5,236 nt of DNA, taken from positions 78,072 to 83,307 of the forward strand of contig NVXN01000005.1 of the NCBI GenBank assembly GCA_002733915.1. The letters run 5' to 3'. Shown piece by piece: positions 4,798-5,236 of the stretch; the first letter of the stretch is position 1, and every line of letters begins with the position of its first letter. The notes below the pieces were generated by a model. It worked only from the letters and a program-made list of their open reading frames with translations, made no database searches and was not told where the DNA came from. The DNA comes from Aequorivita sp. (lineage in GTDB: Bacteria; Bacteroidota; Bacteroidia; Flavobacteriales; Flavobacteriaceae). The translations under genes were made by a program, and so were the position numbers.

Positions 4798-5236
4798 ATG
4801 AACGAATCACACCGCATCCAAACCCTTTTTACAGACCTATATCACGGTCATCCGTGGCTGGACGTTACCCTGCAGGACACACTATCGCAAATTACCCCAG
4901 AGCAAGCCGCCCAACGCCCCATAAAAAACGGCAACACCATTTGGGAAATTGTAAACCACCTAATTGCCTGGCGCAAAAACGTATTGAAAAGAGTGCAGGG
5001 AGAAGTGATCCAAACGCCGTCAAATAATTATATTGAAAAAATAACAGATTCTTCCGAAGAAGCGTGGCGCCAAACCCTCGAAGCATTGGAAAACACCCAA
5101 AAGGAATGGCTTTATTTTCTCAGCACATTCCCTGAGGCAGATTTTGAAAAGGAATATCCCACAAACAAACACAGCTATTACAAGCACATACACGGGATTA
5201 TTCAGCACGATGCCTATCATTTGGGGCAGATAGTGC
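4798..5236 (+). CDS. DinB-superfamily metal-binding protein, 3' partial
   Basis: 146 codons are visible and the frame is still open at the window end. The protein reads as a four-helix-bundle DinB-like (DinB_2) member: WEIVNHLIAWR around His54 at the end of the second helix region, then IIQHDAYHLGQI with His137 and His141. His54, His137 and His141 are the expected divalent-metal triad. Members are usually 150-170 residues, so only a short tail is missing. The family includes proteins first noted as DNA-damage inducible in Bacillus and thiol-transferase relatives such as bacillithiol transferases; the substrate of this one cannot be told, and it is unrelated to E. coli DNA polymerase IV, also called DinB. 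ATG 4798 is preceded by an A/T-rich leader and gives the usual N-terminus. Codon use resembles the mutase. A terminator upstream and a promoter-like box suggest that it is transcribed independently. Confidence 0.9.
   Translation, partial: MNESHRIQTLFTDLYHGHPWLDVTLQDTLSQITPEQAAQRPIKNGNTIWEIVNHLIAWRKNVLKRVQGEVIQTPSNNYIEKITDSSEEAWRQTLEALENTQKEWLYFLSTFPEADFEKEYPTNKHSYYKHIHGIIQHDAYHLGQIV

Noticed and set aside
4892..5220. Minus-strand ORFs (64 and 66 codons) across the DinB gene
   Set aside because: The + strand encodes a recognisable DinB-type metal triad through the same bases, so these are antisense shadows.

Overview
The window looks like a piece of a Bacteroidota (probably Flavobacteriaceae) chromosome. 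The evidence is a Bacteroidota-like large-subunit methylmalonyl-CoA mutase, start codons preceded by A/T-rich leaders without Shine-Dalgarno sequences, and several matches to the flavobacterial -7 promoter box TAnnTTTG. The genus cannot be fixed from the sequence. All genes recognised here are on the + strand.

Layout. (1) 1-2083 is nearly all of the adenosylcobalamin-dependent methylmalonyl-CoA mutase, cut at its 5' end by the window edge, with every catalytic and B12-binding residue that was checked in place. (2) 2100-3561 is a sharply A+T-richer block of three genes: a TIR-domain protein with a C-terminal predicted beta-sandwich, a 60-residue single-pass membrane protein, and a 109-residue protein with three membrane segments that starts at TTG. 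It begins only 16 bases after the mutase stop and looks like horizontally acquired accessory DNA, plausibly a TIR NADase defence-type module. (3) 3562-4526 is about 1 kb with no convincing gene but much repeat structure. It holds a 15-unit A+T-rich array whose spacing alternates 21/22 bp, a short G+C-rich array with six GCCGA pentamers exactly 11 bp apart, small hairpins, and a diverged 26-27 bp element on both sides of the large array. (4) 4462-4739 looks like a compact transcription unit: a TAnnTTTG box, a 59-codon lysine-rich reading frame, and a strong rho-independent terminator three bases after the stop. (5) 4755 to the window end is a DinB-superfamily gene with its own promoter-like box and a triple heptamer in its leader, cut at the right edge.

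The mutase (propionyl-CoA/succinyl-CoA interconversion) and the DinB protein look like ordinary host genes. The two signals most worth following are the helically phased repeat arrays, where unit sequence has drifted but spacing has not, and the TIR plus small-membrane-protein cluster placed directly behind a metabolic gene with almost no room for its own promoter.
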